From Paenibacillus plantarum (GTDB lineage Bacteria; Bacillota; Bacilli; Paenibacillales; NBRC-103111), in the NCBI RefSeq assembly GCF_013141695.1, contig NZ_WHNY01000060.1:124001-188000 (forward strand): a stretch of DNA of 64,000 bases, in the 5' to 3' direction. A program made the translations under genes and the position numbers. Every line of letters starts with the position of its first letter. Positions within the stretch are counted from its first letter, which is position 1. The notes under the pieces are model-generated. The model was not told the origin of the DNA. It worked only from the letters and a program-made list of their open reading frames with translations, and did not search any database. This document shows, in pieces, positions 27,245 to 36,704 of the stretch.

Positions 27245-28612
27245 ATGAGATACCTTGGAATTGATGTGGGAAGCAGCTTCATTAAAGCAGCATTACTTGA
27301 TACAAGCAATCAGCAGGTCATGGATATAACAAAGCAACCAACACCTAAACGTATTCCTAATGATAACATGAACATATATGAAGTGAATGTACGGAGCATT
27401 GTTGACTGTGTGAAATCAATGATTATTGAACATATCAGTAAGAGAGGGCCGGTGGCGGGCATCCTATTTTCTACTCAAATGCATGGCTTTGTGTTGTGCG
27501 ATGAAGCTGGAGAACCGGTAACCAACTATATTTCTTGGCAAGATACTCGGGGAATGAACCCCTAGGGGAATGAAGCACAAAGTTCCCTCGAGTGGCTCTC
27601 CAAGGAAATTGCCCCTGAACAGATGGCGAAAGGTGGTACAAGGCTAAAGCCTGGGCTTGCTGCATGCAATCTCCACCATTGGATGTTGAATCACCAGGAG
27701 ATTATAGAGAACAACAAACTTTATTTTTGTACATTGGGAGGATTTTTGATTTACAAGTTGACCGGCAGGCATGCCTGTCATATCACCAATGCTGCGCCAA
27801 CTGGATTTGTTGATCTTACCAAGCTTGCCTGGAATCCAGACATCATTTGTGCCGTTGGCTGCGCAGATTTTATCTTTCCGGACATCCTTCATGAACATGA
27901 AGTTTGTGGTTATTTTAGCAGCTCCTACGGAAATATTCCTGTTTTCCCTGACATTGGAGACCATCAGGCATCGGTCTATGGTGCACTTGGAGGGCTCGAA
28001 GAGATGGCAGTTATTTCTGGAGGAACTGCAGGAATTGTCAGTGTAGTTTCCAAAGAATCAACTCCTGGTGATCATGAGAATAGACCGTATTTTAATCATT
28101 GTTACTTAAAGACAGTTACACAGCTTCCTGGCGGGAGAAATCTGGATGTTCTGATTGATTTTATTGAAGACATTGGAAAGTCTATTTATGATGTTTCGCG
28201 GAATCGGGAGGATATTTGGCGCTCGGTTACCAGTACCATCTTAAACACAACAAATAACGATAACATCTCAGATGTCTTGCAAGTAGAACTCGGATTTTTC
28301 CAGGGACAGCAGGGGGTCAAGCATGGCAGAATTGACGATATTCGACCCGGGAATTTCACAGTCGGCTCCCTGTTTATGGCTGCATACGAAAATATGGCTG
28401 ATATCTATATAACAGCGCTGCACAAGTTGACAGGCTCGACTGTACCCATTAAGAAAATCATCTTAACGGGTGGATCTATTCATGACAACCTATTTATGAA
28501 AGAGACTATTCAGAAACGATCAGGAATTGAAACGATCCCATCCATCGTTCAAAACCAAGAGTTGGCAGGGCTTCTTCAACTTGCATCAAAGATAAATTCG
28601 GAGCATGGATGA
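27245..28612 (+). pseudogene. FGGY carbohydrate kinase, copy 1 (single in-frame TAG)
   Basis: AGAGGG precedes ATG 27245. The frame encodes a nearly complete FGGY kinase: YLGIDVGSSFIKAALLD, STQMHGFVLCDEAGEPVTNY, then TAG at 27563-27565 (DTRGMNP-stop-GNEAQSS; the intact copy reads DTRGTYSNGNETQSS). It then continues in the same frame with GTRLKPGLAACNLHHW, PVFPDIGDHQASVYGAL, SGGTAGIVSVV and ILTGGSIHDN to a normal end at 28612. The two codons before the stop also differ from copy 2. Apart from that one stop the gene is intact, so decay is recent, or the stop is suppressed or a sequence error. Confidence 0.88.
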
Positions 28613-28686
28613 TTTGAATAAGGCAATGATCGCTTTGAAGGAAGAGACAGGGGAATACTATATCATTCATAGGAGGATGTAAACTC

Positions 28687-30153
28687 ATGGAAATATTATA
28701 CAACGGGATTCAATTGCCAGATCAATGGCCACCTCAGAATATGGATCCGGGTTCTCGCAATCCAATGCCAATACCTTATTTGGAGCATCCGCCTGAGGTA
28801 ATATCTATCGATGTAGGGAGGCAATTATTTGTCGATGATTTTCTGATAGATCATACTACCTTGACCCGTACTTTTCATACTGTTGAAAAGTATGCCGGAA
28901 ATCCTGTGTTGAAGGCAGAAACAGAGGAGGAGCTTGGAAAGGGAGGTACCTGTTATTTAGGTCATGGCGGTGTGTTTTATGATCCCCAAGATCAATTGTT
29001 CAAAATGTTCTATACAGCTGGTTGGCGCGGTGGGTTGGCATTGGCCACAAGTAAAGATGCGATCCATTGGGAGCGTCCCAACATTGGCGAATCTCGTCGT
29101 AATCTCCTGATACCCCCTGGAGAAAACGAAGCAGGTCTTGATAACTCGGTCTGGCTAGATATAGATGCTGAAACTCCTGCAGAACGTTTAAAATTTTTGA
29201 CTCAACGTGGGAAAGTCCATACCCTGCACACGTCATCTGATGGATTAACATGGAGCGATGGTGTTGAAACCGGGGAGTCGGCTGATTACTGTTCCTTCTT
29301 TTACAATCCATTTCGCAAAGTTTGGGTGTATAGTATCAAACGAGACAATGCTCATGGGCGTTGTCGGTATTATGCAGAGAGTAAAGACTTTCTAGAAGGT
29401 GCTGCCAAATGGGATGATGCTGTGTATTGGACAGGTGCGGATAATCTGGATAAGCCAGATCCACATGTGGGGGACCAAACTCAGCTATATAGTCTCAATG
29501 CAGTCGCATATGAAAGTCTCTTTATTGGGATGTTCTATATCCATCGAGGACCGGATAATTCCGTTTGTGACACGGGGAAGTTCCCCAAGTTAACGGATCT
29601 GACGCTTGGTTATAGTCGTGACGGGTTTCATTGGGATCGTCCAGACCGGAATGCATTTCTCGCGGCATCCCGCGAAGAAGGAAACTGGGAAAGAGGCTAC
29701 TTACATAGCACTACGGGCGTTTTTATGACTGTTGGCGATAAATTAATTTTTCCTTATTGTGGATATTCCGGTATTGCGCCAGATGGATCGCGAGGTGCGT
29801 ATCAGGGTGGGAGTATTGGACTGGCTTTTCTGAGACGCGACGGTTTTGCATCAATGAATGCTGAGGAAGAAGTAGGAACGCTAACCACCAGACCGGTGTG
29901 TTTTCAAGGCAAGCAACTCAAAGTAAATGTCGATTGCCCACTTGGGGTACTGCGGGTTGAAGTGCTGGACGAAGATGGAAAGCCAATTGAACCGTTTACT
30001 ACCGCAAATTGTATACCAGTATCGGTCGATTCCACTTTACAGGAGATATTCTGGTCAGGTGTCGAGGATTTATCAGTCTTGAATGGTAAATCAGTGAAAA
30101 TTCGTTTTCATTTAACGTTTGGCAAGCTTTATTCATTCGGTATAAGTTCTTAA
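28687..30153 (+). CDS. Beta-propeller glycosidase-like protein (GH32/GH43-like fold)
   Basis: This 488-residue protein has no signal peptide and propeller-blade repeats such as ISIDVGRQLFVDDFLID, GHGGVFYDPQDQLFKMFY, ALATSKDAIHWERP, HTSSDGLTWSDG, LGYSRDGFHWDRPDRN and YQGGSIGLAFLRRDGFAS, followed by a beta-sandwich-like C-terminal domain (about 400-488, VDCPLGVLRVEVLDEDGKPI). This pattern is seen in uncharacterised five-bladed glycosidase relatives of Planctomycetes and Firmicutes. Catalytic acids cannot be fixed by eye. It sits between the two cassette copies, after the broken kinase and before the second sialidase-fold gene. AGGAGG precedes ATG. Confidence 0.72.
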   Translation: MEILYNGIQLPDQWPPQNMDPGSRNPMPIPYLEHPPEVISIDVGRQLFVDDFLIDHTTLTRTFHTVEKYAGNPVLKAETEEELGKGGTCYLGHGGVFYDPQDQLFKMFYTAGWRGGLALATSKDAIHWERPNIGESRRNLLIPPGENEAGLDNSVWLDIDAETPAERLKFLTQRGKVHTLHTSSDGLTWSDGVETGESADYCSFFYNPFRKVWVYSIKRDNAHGRCRYYAESKDFLEGAAKWDDAVYWTGADNLDKPDPHVGDQTQLYSLNAVAYESLFIGMFYIHRGPDNSVCDTGKFPKLTDLTLGYSRDGFHWDRPDRNAFLAASREEGNWERGYLHSTTGVFMTVGDKLIFPYCGYSGIAPDGSRGAYQGGSIGLAFLRRDGFASMNAEEEVGTLTTRPVCFQGKQLKVNVDCPLGVLRVEVLDEDGKPIEPFTTANCIPVSVDSTLQEIFWSGVEDLSVLNGKSVKIRFHLTFGKLYSFGISS

Positions 30154-30332
30154 CACCAGAACAAATGTATAGAAGAGATTATAGAATGACACTATTATTA
30201 TTTTTTGATGATAAAAACCTACTCGTTCGCGACAATCTACAGCGAGTGTATGAAAAGCCGGAGCCGGCAGAGGATCTGATATATCGTGACCCCTTGGTCT
30301 CCACCTCCAATAGTTTTCCGTCTGTCTGGCAA

Positions 30333-30349
30333 TACCCCGAAACGGGGTA
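30333..30349. other. Short hairpin before cassette copy 2
   Basis: TACCCCG-AAA-CGGGGTA is a perfect 7-bp stem in the 238-base gap between the propeller gene and the second sialidase-fold gene. No T run follows, so termination is doubtful. Confidence 0.4.
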
Positions 30350-30391
30350 ATATACTTACTCACATCAAATTATTTATGAGAGGAAAAAAAT

Positions 30392-31612
30392 ATGATTCAA
30401 AATGAGAAAAGGTTTGAAGCTTTAACTGGTGAAGAAATACATAAGTACGAGATGGAGGTTTTAAAAAAAGTTGCAGATTTAGCACTCATCCCACCTGTCC
30501 TTAACACATCTCCGTTACCAGACTATGATTATGACAGGCTGGACTATGGTATGAATGTTAGCATTGAGCGAACAGCTCAAGGAAGACTTTGGTCTCTATG
30601 GGTAGCTGGTGGGGATAGTCCTAAAGCTTTTATGGTTATGGCAAAGAGTGATGATAATGGGGAAAGCTGGTCGAAGCCATGTCTTGTGATTGACAGCCAC
30701 TCTAATAATTTACCACTGGATCGCACTGTAATTGTGGGTTGTTTGTGGACTGACCCGCTGGGAAGACTTTGGCTCTTCTTTGATCAAGTGATGCATCATT
30801 TTGATGGACGAGGTGGTTTGTGGTTTGCGAGATGTGATAATCCGGAAGATCAGGATCCGTTATGGTCTAAGCCCCAACGTATATGGGATGGTTCAATGAT
30901 TAATAAACCTGTTGTACTTTCTTCAGGCGAATGGCTCCTACCCATTCAATTGTTACAACACTCAAAAGGCTTCGGACCATTTGCCCACTCAGATATCTTC
31001 GATGAGCTTGATCCCTATCGGGGTGCAAATATATTTATAACAAGGGATCAGGGAGTAACCTTTGAACGTTTGGGGAATGTAACGCTGCCATCTCCAGACT
31101 GGAGCGAGCATATGATAATAGAGCGAAATGATCGAAGTCTATGGATGCTTGCCCGCACACAAATCGGAATATTAGAAAGCTTTTCATTGGATCGTGGAGT
31201 CACATGGTCAGTTCCTGCTCTGCCCAATGAAATTCGTCAACCTGCTGCCAGATTTCATATACGCAGACTGCTTTCTGGTCGCCTCTTAATGGTTAAACAC
31301 GGTGACACAATTAATGATCCAACACAAATTCGGCATAAGCTCAAAGCATTTCTCTCAGAAGATGAGGGCAATACTTGGAAAGGTGGTCTGATGCTTGATT
31401 CGCGCGAAGGTGTCTCTTATCCTGATGTTGGACTAGCACCTGATGGAACCATTTATATTTCTTATGATTTTAAACGGGATACACATGGTCATATTCTCAT
31501 GGCACGAATCAAGGAGGATGATATTCTTGCAGGGGAACTTATTTGTCCCGGATCAAGACTAAGCATGCTGATTTGTAAACCAATGAAAGAGAGGAGTGAA
31601 CAAATTAATTGA
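30392..31612 (+). CDS. Sialidase-fold (BNR/Asp-box) glycan enzyme, copy 2
   Basis: This 406-residue paralogue of the protein at 25252 has a longer N-terminus (about 40 extra residues). Asp-boxes: KSDDNGESW, ITRDQGVTF, SLDRGVTW and SEDEGNTW. Shared family blocks are DPLGRLWLFFDQ, WSKPQRI, INKPVVLSSGEWLLP, EHMIIERNDRSLWML and IRRLLSGRLL. There is no signal peptide. Its stop overlaps the next start by four bases, so enzyme and aldolase are made together. Protein similarity to copy 1 is far lower than that between the two aldolases, so the two enzymes may now act on different linkages (inference). Confidence 0.82.
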   Translation: MIQNEKRFEALTGEEIHKYEMEVLKKVADLALIPPVLNTSPLPDYDYDRLDYGMNVSIERTAQGRLWSLWVAGGDSPKAFMVMAKSDDNGESWSKPCLVIDSHSNNLPLDRTVIVGCLWTDPLGRLWLFFDQVMHHFDGRGGLWFARCDNPEDQDPLWSKPQRIWDGSMINKPVVLSSGEWLLPIQLLQHSKGFGPFAHSDIFDELDPYRGANIFITRDQGVTFERLGNVTLPSPDWSEHMIIERNDRSLWMLARTQIGILESFSLDRGVTWSVPALPNEIRQPAARFHIRRLLSGRLLMVKHGDTINDPTQIRHKLKAFLSEDEGNTWKGGLMLDSREGVSYPDVGLAPDGTIYISYDFKRDTHGHILMARIKEDDILAGELICPGSRLSMLICKPMKERSEQIN

Positions 31613-32361
31613 AAACAATGTTGAGCGGAAAAAAGAAATTAATAGGGACATTTCTATCAGAGTTATATAGTCCGAATATTCCAGTCTTATTTAAATCTTG
31701 CGGGTTTGATTACTTTGTTGTCGATTGTGAGCATGGATGCTTCGATTATGGGGAAGTTGCTGCACTTTCAGCTGTTTCTAAACAAGTGAGAATTCCAATG
31801 TTGGTCAGAATATCATCTAACTCTAGAGACCACATTTTAAAATATATGGATATGGGTGTTGCAGGACTCCTTGTACCCATGGTATCTACTTCGGATGAAA
31901 TCAGACAAGTTGTTGAATATGCCAAGTATGAACCTTGGGGAAAAAGAGGAATAACGACGAAGAGAGCCCACAGCAATTATAAGTGTGATGATATTCTGGC
32001 GTATATGGAGCAAGCCAATCAAGAAACCGTCGTATTAGCACAAATTGAAACTGCTGAAGGATTAAAGAATATTAAGCAGATTGCAGAAACAGTAGGGCTG
32101 GATGGATTAATTGTAGGACCAACCGATCTGACTTCAGATTTGGGAATCGCCATGCAATTTGAGAGTAAGATTTTCAGGGATGCAGTCCATCGCATATATC
32201 AGCATGCTAGCGATGCCGGGAAATTATCTGGAATGATTATATCCAATACGAATGTGCTGCGTGATTGCGAGAGATTAGGGATGCAGATACTCTGTTGGAA
32301 CAGCGAGCTTGGTATGTTGATGAAAGGTGCAGAGCTTGGATTGAAAGAGCTTCGTTCATAA
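31609..32361 (+). CDS. HpcH/HpaI aldolase (2-keto-3-deoxy sugar acid type), intact copy
   Basis: This 250-residue class II pyruvate aldolase of the HpcH/HpaI/RhmA/GarL family splits 2-keto-3-deoxy acids to pyruvate and an aldehyde using a divalent metal. Motifs: FDYFVVDCEHG, LVRISSNSRDHILKYMDMG, the WGKRG loop, QIETAEGL (metal Glu) and DGLIVGPTDLTSDLG (metal Asp). The start is TTG 31609, overlapping the stop of the sialidase-fold gene; GAGAGGAG sits at the right distance, whereas ATG 31618 is too far from it. The kinase follows 23 bases later. The actual sugar acid is unknown. Confidence 0.88.
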   Translation: MKTMLSGKKKLIGTFLSELYSPNIPVLFKSCGFDYFVVDCEHGCFDYGEVAALSAVSKQVRIPMLVRISSNSRDHILKYMDMGVAGLLVPMVSTSDEIRQVVEYAKYEPWGKRGITTKRAHSNYKCDDILAYMEQANQETVVLAQIETAEGLKNIKQIAETVGLDGLIVGPTDLTSDLGIAMQFESKIFRDAVHRIYQHASDAGKLSGMIISNTNVLRDCERLGMQILCWNSELGMLMKGAELGLKELRS

Positions 32362-32384
32362 ATTTAGTGTGAGAGGGGTGTCAG

Positions 32385-33743
32385 ATGAGCTACCTAGGGA
32401 TCGACATCGGAAGCAGTTTTATTAAATCAGCCTTGCTTGACACTACACGTCTTCAGATATCAGGCACAGTCAAGATTCCAACACCGGGACCACTGCCAAA
32501 TGATAAAAACTACATATTTGAATTGGATCCGCATATCATCGTTAAAATGATTACAACCATGATTGAGGAAAGGGTAAAGTTGGAGGGGCCAATTGAAGGA
32601 ATCCTGCTCTCAACACAGATGCATGGATTTGTGCTTGCCGACCAATCAGGTGAGCCTCTCACAAATTATATCTCCTGGCGTGACACCCGAGGAACGTATA
32701 GTAATGGAAATGAGACACAAAGCTCTCTCGAATTCCTCTCACAATTCCTTACCCCAGAAAAAATGTCAAGATGTGGTACCAGATTAAAATCCGGACTTGC
32801 AGCTTGCAATCTCCATCATTGGATCATGAATAATCCAGATCAAATTAAGAGAAAAGATATATCTTTTTGTACATTAGGTTCTTTCTTGATTTATAAGCTG
32901 ACCGGTCGGAATGCTTGTCATCTGACCAATGCTGCTGCAACTGGATTTGCTGATCCTGCTAAAAGGGCTTGGAATCAAGATATTATTTATGAAGTTGGAT
33001 GTGACAGCTTCACCTTTCCAGATCTGTTATCTGAGCATGAAGTTTGCGGATATTTCGGAAGTACAAAGGGAAGCATTCCTGTATTTCCTGATATCGGAGA
33101 TCATCAGGCAACCGTCTATGGAGCATTAAAGGAGAACACTTCCATAGCTGTGATTTCTGGTGGTACAGCGGGAATTGTCAGTGTTGTAACCAATGAAGCG
33201 ACAGCTGGTGACTATGAGAACAGACCTTACTTCAATAACCAATACCTTAGAACGGTCACTCAGCTTCCTGGCGGTAGAAATCTGGATGTTCTGGTAGATT
33301 TTATAGAGGAAATCGGATCGTCCATCTATCAAGCTTCAATTACTAAGGAGGACATTTGGCAAAAGATTCTCCAATCCCTCTCAGTCGCCAATCAAGCAAG
33401 CTCCTTGGAATCTATCAAAGTAGAACTCGGATTTTTCAAAGAGCAAAAGATGGTTAAACACGGCAGGATTGACAATATACGTGAAGGAAACCTTACTTCA
33501 GGCTCTCTATTCAGGGCTGCTTTTGAAAATTTGGCCGATAACTTCATAACAGCTTTGAATAAACTTGCCGATTCTACTGTACAAATTCAGAGAATTTACT
33601 TAACAGGTGGTTTACTACATAATAATTCATTAATCCAATCAACCATTCAAGACCTTACTGGAATTGAAACGATCCCATCAAACATTCAAGAAGAAGCGTT
33701 AACAGGGCTGCTGCATATTGCTGTAAAAATAGCTAATGGTTGA
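32385..33743 (+). CDS. FGGY-family carbohydrate kinase, intact copy
   Basis: This 452-residue sugar kinase of the FGGY superfamily has N-terminal ATPase motif YLGIDIGSSFIKSALLD, substrate-domain LSTQMHGFVLADQSGEP and SWRDTRG, hinge PVFPDIGDHQATVYGAL, phosphate-2 motif SGGTAGIVSVV and adenosine motif YLTGGLLHNN. It is slightly shorter than xylulokinases, and the overall pattern recalls sedoheptulokinase-like members. It should phosphorylate either the ketose or keto acid made by the pathway or the product of the aldolase. AGAGGGG precedes ATG. It is the last gene of cassette copy 2. Confidence 0.88.
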   Translation: MSYLGIDIGSSFIKSALLDTTRLQISGTVKIPTPGPLPNDKNYIFELDPHIIVKMITTMIEERVKLEGPIEGILLSTQMHGFVLADQSGEPLTNYISWRDTRGTYSNGNETQSSLEFLSQFLTPEKMSRCGTRLKSGLAACNLHHWIMNNPDQIKRKDISFCTLGSFLIYKLTGRNACHLTNAAATGFADPAKRAWNQDIIYEVGCDSFTFPDLLSEHEVCGYFGSTKGSIPVFPDIGDHQATVYGALKENTSIAVISGGTAGIVSVVTNEATAGDYENRPYFNNQYLRTVTQLPGGRNLDVLVDFIEEIGSSIYQASITKEDIWQKILQSLSVANQASSLESIKVELGFFKEQKMVKHGRIDNIREGNLTSGSLFRAAFENLADNFITALNKLADSTVQIQRIYLTGGLLHNNSLIQSTIQDLTGIETIPSNIQEEALTGLLHIAVKIANG

Positions 33744-33769
33744 TTAAATGTACGATTATTTAGCGGCCT

Positions 33770-33930
33770 GATGGCGGTGTTCGCAGAATATGTATTGCGG
33801 AGACGACGGATTGGGTTCCTTTCACAGACCCTGAACTTATCATGTAGGCTGATTCCTTAGATCTGCCGTTGGCTGAGCACAATGGAATGCCTGTTTTCCT
33901 TATGAAGGCTGGTGCAATAGTTGGTAAATT
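33770..33930 (+). pseudogene. Possible propeller-enzyme fossil downstream of the kinase
   Basis: One plus frame reads DGGVRRICIAETTDWVPFTD, then PELIM, a TAG at 33845-33847, then SLDLPLAEHNGMPVFLMKAG. The first part resembles the blade motif (R-x-C-x-A-x-T-x-DG...F-x-x-PEL) of propeller glycosidases like the one at 28687. No start codon or further homology is seen. I read it as a fragment of another lost cassette gene, with modest confidence. Confidence 0.4.
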
Positions 33931-33951
33931 CACAAAAAAGTTGGTAAATGG

Positions 33952-33991
33952 AAAATTCCAAAGTCGTTTGGTAAACGCTTTGGAATTTTTT
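33952..33991 (+). terminator. Terminator closing the cassette region
   Basis: AAATTCCAAAG-T-CGTTT-GGT-AAACG-CTTTGGAATTT is a long stem with one bulged base, followed by T6. It ends transcription from cassette copy 2. The remaining bases to 34140 hold nothing I can name. Confidence 0.88.
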
Positions 33992-34140
33992 GTGGTATTC
34001 GGTTTTTTTGCCCGATTTTCAGATTCCATCGGATCTACTGCCCGCTATAAAAATTTCCATTGACCTTTGGATATGGTCATCAACAAAGTCCAATCCCTCG
34101 ATTGAGGCAATAGTTTTGAAATTACACAAGCTTGTAAAAC

Positions 34141-36471
34141 TTACATTTTGTCCTGAGAAGATTTAAATCTATATTCCATTGGAGTTACACCAAAATTTTG
34201 TTTAAATATAGTGGAAAAATACTTCTTGTTGCCCCAGCCAATTTCCTCAATAATTTCGTCGATGGAGTAATTAGTGTCTCGCAAGTATTCCTTAGCTTTG
34301 CTTAACCGAACGTCTTTAATATAGTCCACCAATGTTTCTCCTGTGATCTCGCGAAACGCTTTCCCAAGCGTAACTGGCGAGATTTTCAGCATGTCTGCAA
34401 TTGCATTCTGGAATAGATTTTTGTCCATATAGTGGTTTTGGATGTACAAGGTGACAGTTCCGATCATTTCGTGATACCGTTTGTCTTTGTCTTTGTGTGT
34501 ATTCAAGGTTGTAACGATATAATCGAAAAAGGTGAAGAAGGCTTCGCGAATTTGCTCCAAGGTTTCAAGTTTCATTATAGTTTCATGAAATGATTTATAG
34601 TCGATTTCGAATTTCACGGTACTATTTCGTTCGATATGATTTAGTGTGATGAATATAGAGGACGTGACGTGAGACAACGTAAACATGATGTTATTGTAAT
34701 CGTAAAGAAACAACTTTTGGATAATATCGGCAAAGATTTTCTCCACTTGATCTTTCCTTACGTTTTTTAAAGCCTCCAACAACTCGGAAATGCGATGGTC
34801 GGAGATATCAACCTTCTCGGTTTCATTTGATAGTAAATCTCGATGAGAGATGATGCAAGAATGGCCGAAACGGATGCGGGACAATGAATAGCTTTGTGCC
34901 TTTTTATACCGATCATGGATTTCGGTTAAGGAATCGCAATGCTCGCTGATAAACGAGGAAACACTTATATTAAAATAGCTTTGATTCACATCCATAATTT
35001 TTCGAATAAGAATCTTTAATTCAGCATGCAGTGCGTTAGGATCACGATCTGTACTGATGATGCTAATAGTATGATCTGCCCCTGAATCCAATGACTCGCA
35101 ATGGAAATGCTCCGCAAATATTTCGTTGGATATATTCGTAAGTGCAAACCGGAGCAGAGCTCGCTCCTCTTCAGAGCGATTTATTTGGAAATCCTCAAAG
35201 AAGTCTATCTTGAATAAAACAACAATGAATTGACTTTGCGGCGCAAACCGTACATTTAACTCTTTCAACCTGTTCACAACGGGTGTTTTACCATTTAGTA
35301 TACTTTGCAATAATTCTTGCTTCAAAAGGTTGAGGTTGCTGTTTTTAAATTTACTCAAAGAGAGGAGTAGATCCATAACATTGGATATGTTGTTCTCAAT
35401 ATATTGAAATTCATTCGTGAGCTCCACCGGAGAGCTGTGTTTATTTAGCAAGCTCTCAACTTTCTGGCGCAATATACCGACAGGTAAATACAATCTGCGA
35501 GAAATCACATAACTCAATGCCAATCCGGCAGCGAAAATGAGGAGGCAGATGGTAAGCGTGATGCTTTTTACTTTGTCTATGGATTGGGCAATCGTGCGGT
35601 AAGGGATCACATTGATAATTTTCCAGTTCAAATTAGCTATTGTCGAATATACGACAACACTTTTTTCCCCATCAAGAACGTCTACAAAGTAACCAGATGC
35701 TTGGGAATATGACATTATTTTTTTAACATATGACTGTTCGGATAGATTGTTTAAAAATAGCTTGCTCTTTGAATGCCCCACCACGACTCCTTCCGGATTC
35801 AAGAGCATGACCGTGCTTGCTGTATCATTTTGGTTCTTAATCAGTTTATTGAATATCCAATCAATGTTTACATTCAGCACCAAGCCGTTTTTTACAGAAT
35901 GGTTGGATCGAGCTTCGCTAATGAAATAAGTATAAACGTCCATATAGGCTGACGAGCTAGTATGAGGAAGCTGCAGACGCCTCGCAATAGGCAAATTTGA
36001 AGATTCATCACCGTGTGATTCAAATAGTTTAATCATTTCCTTATCATAAAAGGTATCGCTATCCAAAATATTATTTTCAGAGCCTGCGACATAGAAGCGA
36101 TTTAAATTCCCATTATAAGCGTAAACGGAGTAAATAAAAGGTGTGCTTTTAACAAAGTTATTAAGAGAATTGATGTTTCGCAGCGTATCGTAAATATTAA
36201 TATTATCATCGTACATGAGTTGGGTTGCGTTCAGATTGCTGAATAGTGCGGCATTGTTATTTTTAACGTAGCTGTCGATAAAGTCCACGTTATTGCTGAT
36301 TTGGGACAGCAACTTCTGGCTTGAACGGTTGATGAGGTCAATGCCGAACGATTTAAAACTAAAATAAAGGAAAAGCGAAAGCAAAATGCTAACAACAACA
36401 AAAAATGTGCTTATTGTGTAGAGCAAACTTAAAAAATACTTTTTCGATCGTAAAGACATGATAATGTTCAT
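34141..36471 (-). CDS. Membrane-bound AraC-family regulator (Cache-type sensor)
   Basis: This 776-residue one-component sensor-regulator has a transmembrane helix at about 14-36, an extracellular Cache-like sensor (about 40-300), a second helix (about 305-325, SITLTICLLIFAAGLALSYV), a long cytoplasmic linker, and a C-terminal AraC double HTH (about 670-770; AIADMLKISPVTLGKAFREI and IIEEIGWGNKKYFSTIFKQN). GGGGAGA lies seven bases before ATG 36471. It is divergent from the LplB-YtcP-binding-protein operon and most likely switches it on when the imported glycan is present, as for similar Paenibacillus pairs. Confidence 0.9.
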   Translation of the reverse strand: MNIIMSLRSKKYFLSLLYTISTFFVVVSILLSLFLYFSFKSFGIDLINRSSQKLLSQISNNVDFIDSYVKNNNAALFSNLNATQLMYDDNINIYDTLRNINSLNNFVKSTPFIYSVYAYNGNLNRFYVAGSENNILDSDTFYDKEMIKLFESHGDESSNLPIARRLQLPHTSSSAYMDVYTYFISEARSNHSVKNGLVLNVNIDWIFNKLIKNQNDTASTVMLLNPEGVVVGHSKSKLFLNNLSEQSYVKKIMSYSQASGYFVDVLDGEKSVVVYSTIANLNWKIINVIPYRTIAQSIDKVKSITLTICLLIFAAGLALSYVISRRLYLPVGILRQKVESLLNKHSSPVELTNEFQYIENNISNVMDLLLSLSKFKNSNLNLLKQELLQSILNGKTPVVNRLKELNVRFAPQSQFIVVLFKIDFFEDFQINRSEEERALLRFALTNISNEIFAEHFHCESLDSGADHTISIISTDRDPNALHAELKILIRKIMDVNQSYFNISVSSFISEHCDSLTEIHDRYKKAQSYSLSRIRFGHSCIISHRDLLSNETEKVDISDHRISELLEALKNVRKDQVEKIFADIIQKLFLYDYNNIMFTLSHVTSSIFITLNHIERNSTVKFEIDYKSFHETIMKLETLEQIREAFFTFFDYIVTTLNTHKDKDKRYHEMIGTVTLYIQNHYMDKNLFQNAIADMLKISPVTLGKAFREITGETLVDYIKDVRLSKAKEYLRDTNYSIDEIIEEIGWGNKKYFSTIFKQNFGVTPMEYRFKSSQDKM

Positions 36472-36704
36472 AATCGACTCTCCCCTTGTCCTGGAATTAT
36501 ATCATGAATAGTAGGACAAATATATTTGAAACGGGTTCATTCCGTACACTTTGAACCGAATTCATTTAATTGAACCACAGGCTTAACCTATTTCATTTAT
36601 TAAGGACTTCACGTTTCGGCAACTTGCCGCTACGATTCTCTTAGTGGCGCTGTTCTTTTTACAGCCAAGCCAATATAAAGAATTTCATAAAGGAGGCAAG
36701 AGGT
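36472..36704. promoter_or_regulatory. Divergent promoter region, regulator and ABC operon
   Basis: These 233 bases lie between the regulator and the permease. TTGAACC occurs twice (near 36552 and 36579) and GGGTTCA once, making spaced repeats that could bind the AraC protein. Consensus -35/-10 boxes were not obvious. Confidence 0.35.

Noticed and set aside
27563..27565. TAG read as pyrrolysine or suppressed stop in the kinase
   Set aside because: Neighbouring broken genes use TAA and TGA as well, the intact paralogue has a different short segment at this point, and no recoding machinery is visible. Decay is simpler.
33760..34029. Minus-strand frame of 89 codons after the kinase
   Set aside because: It crosses a strong terminator hairpin, lacks a ribosome binding site and shows no known motif.
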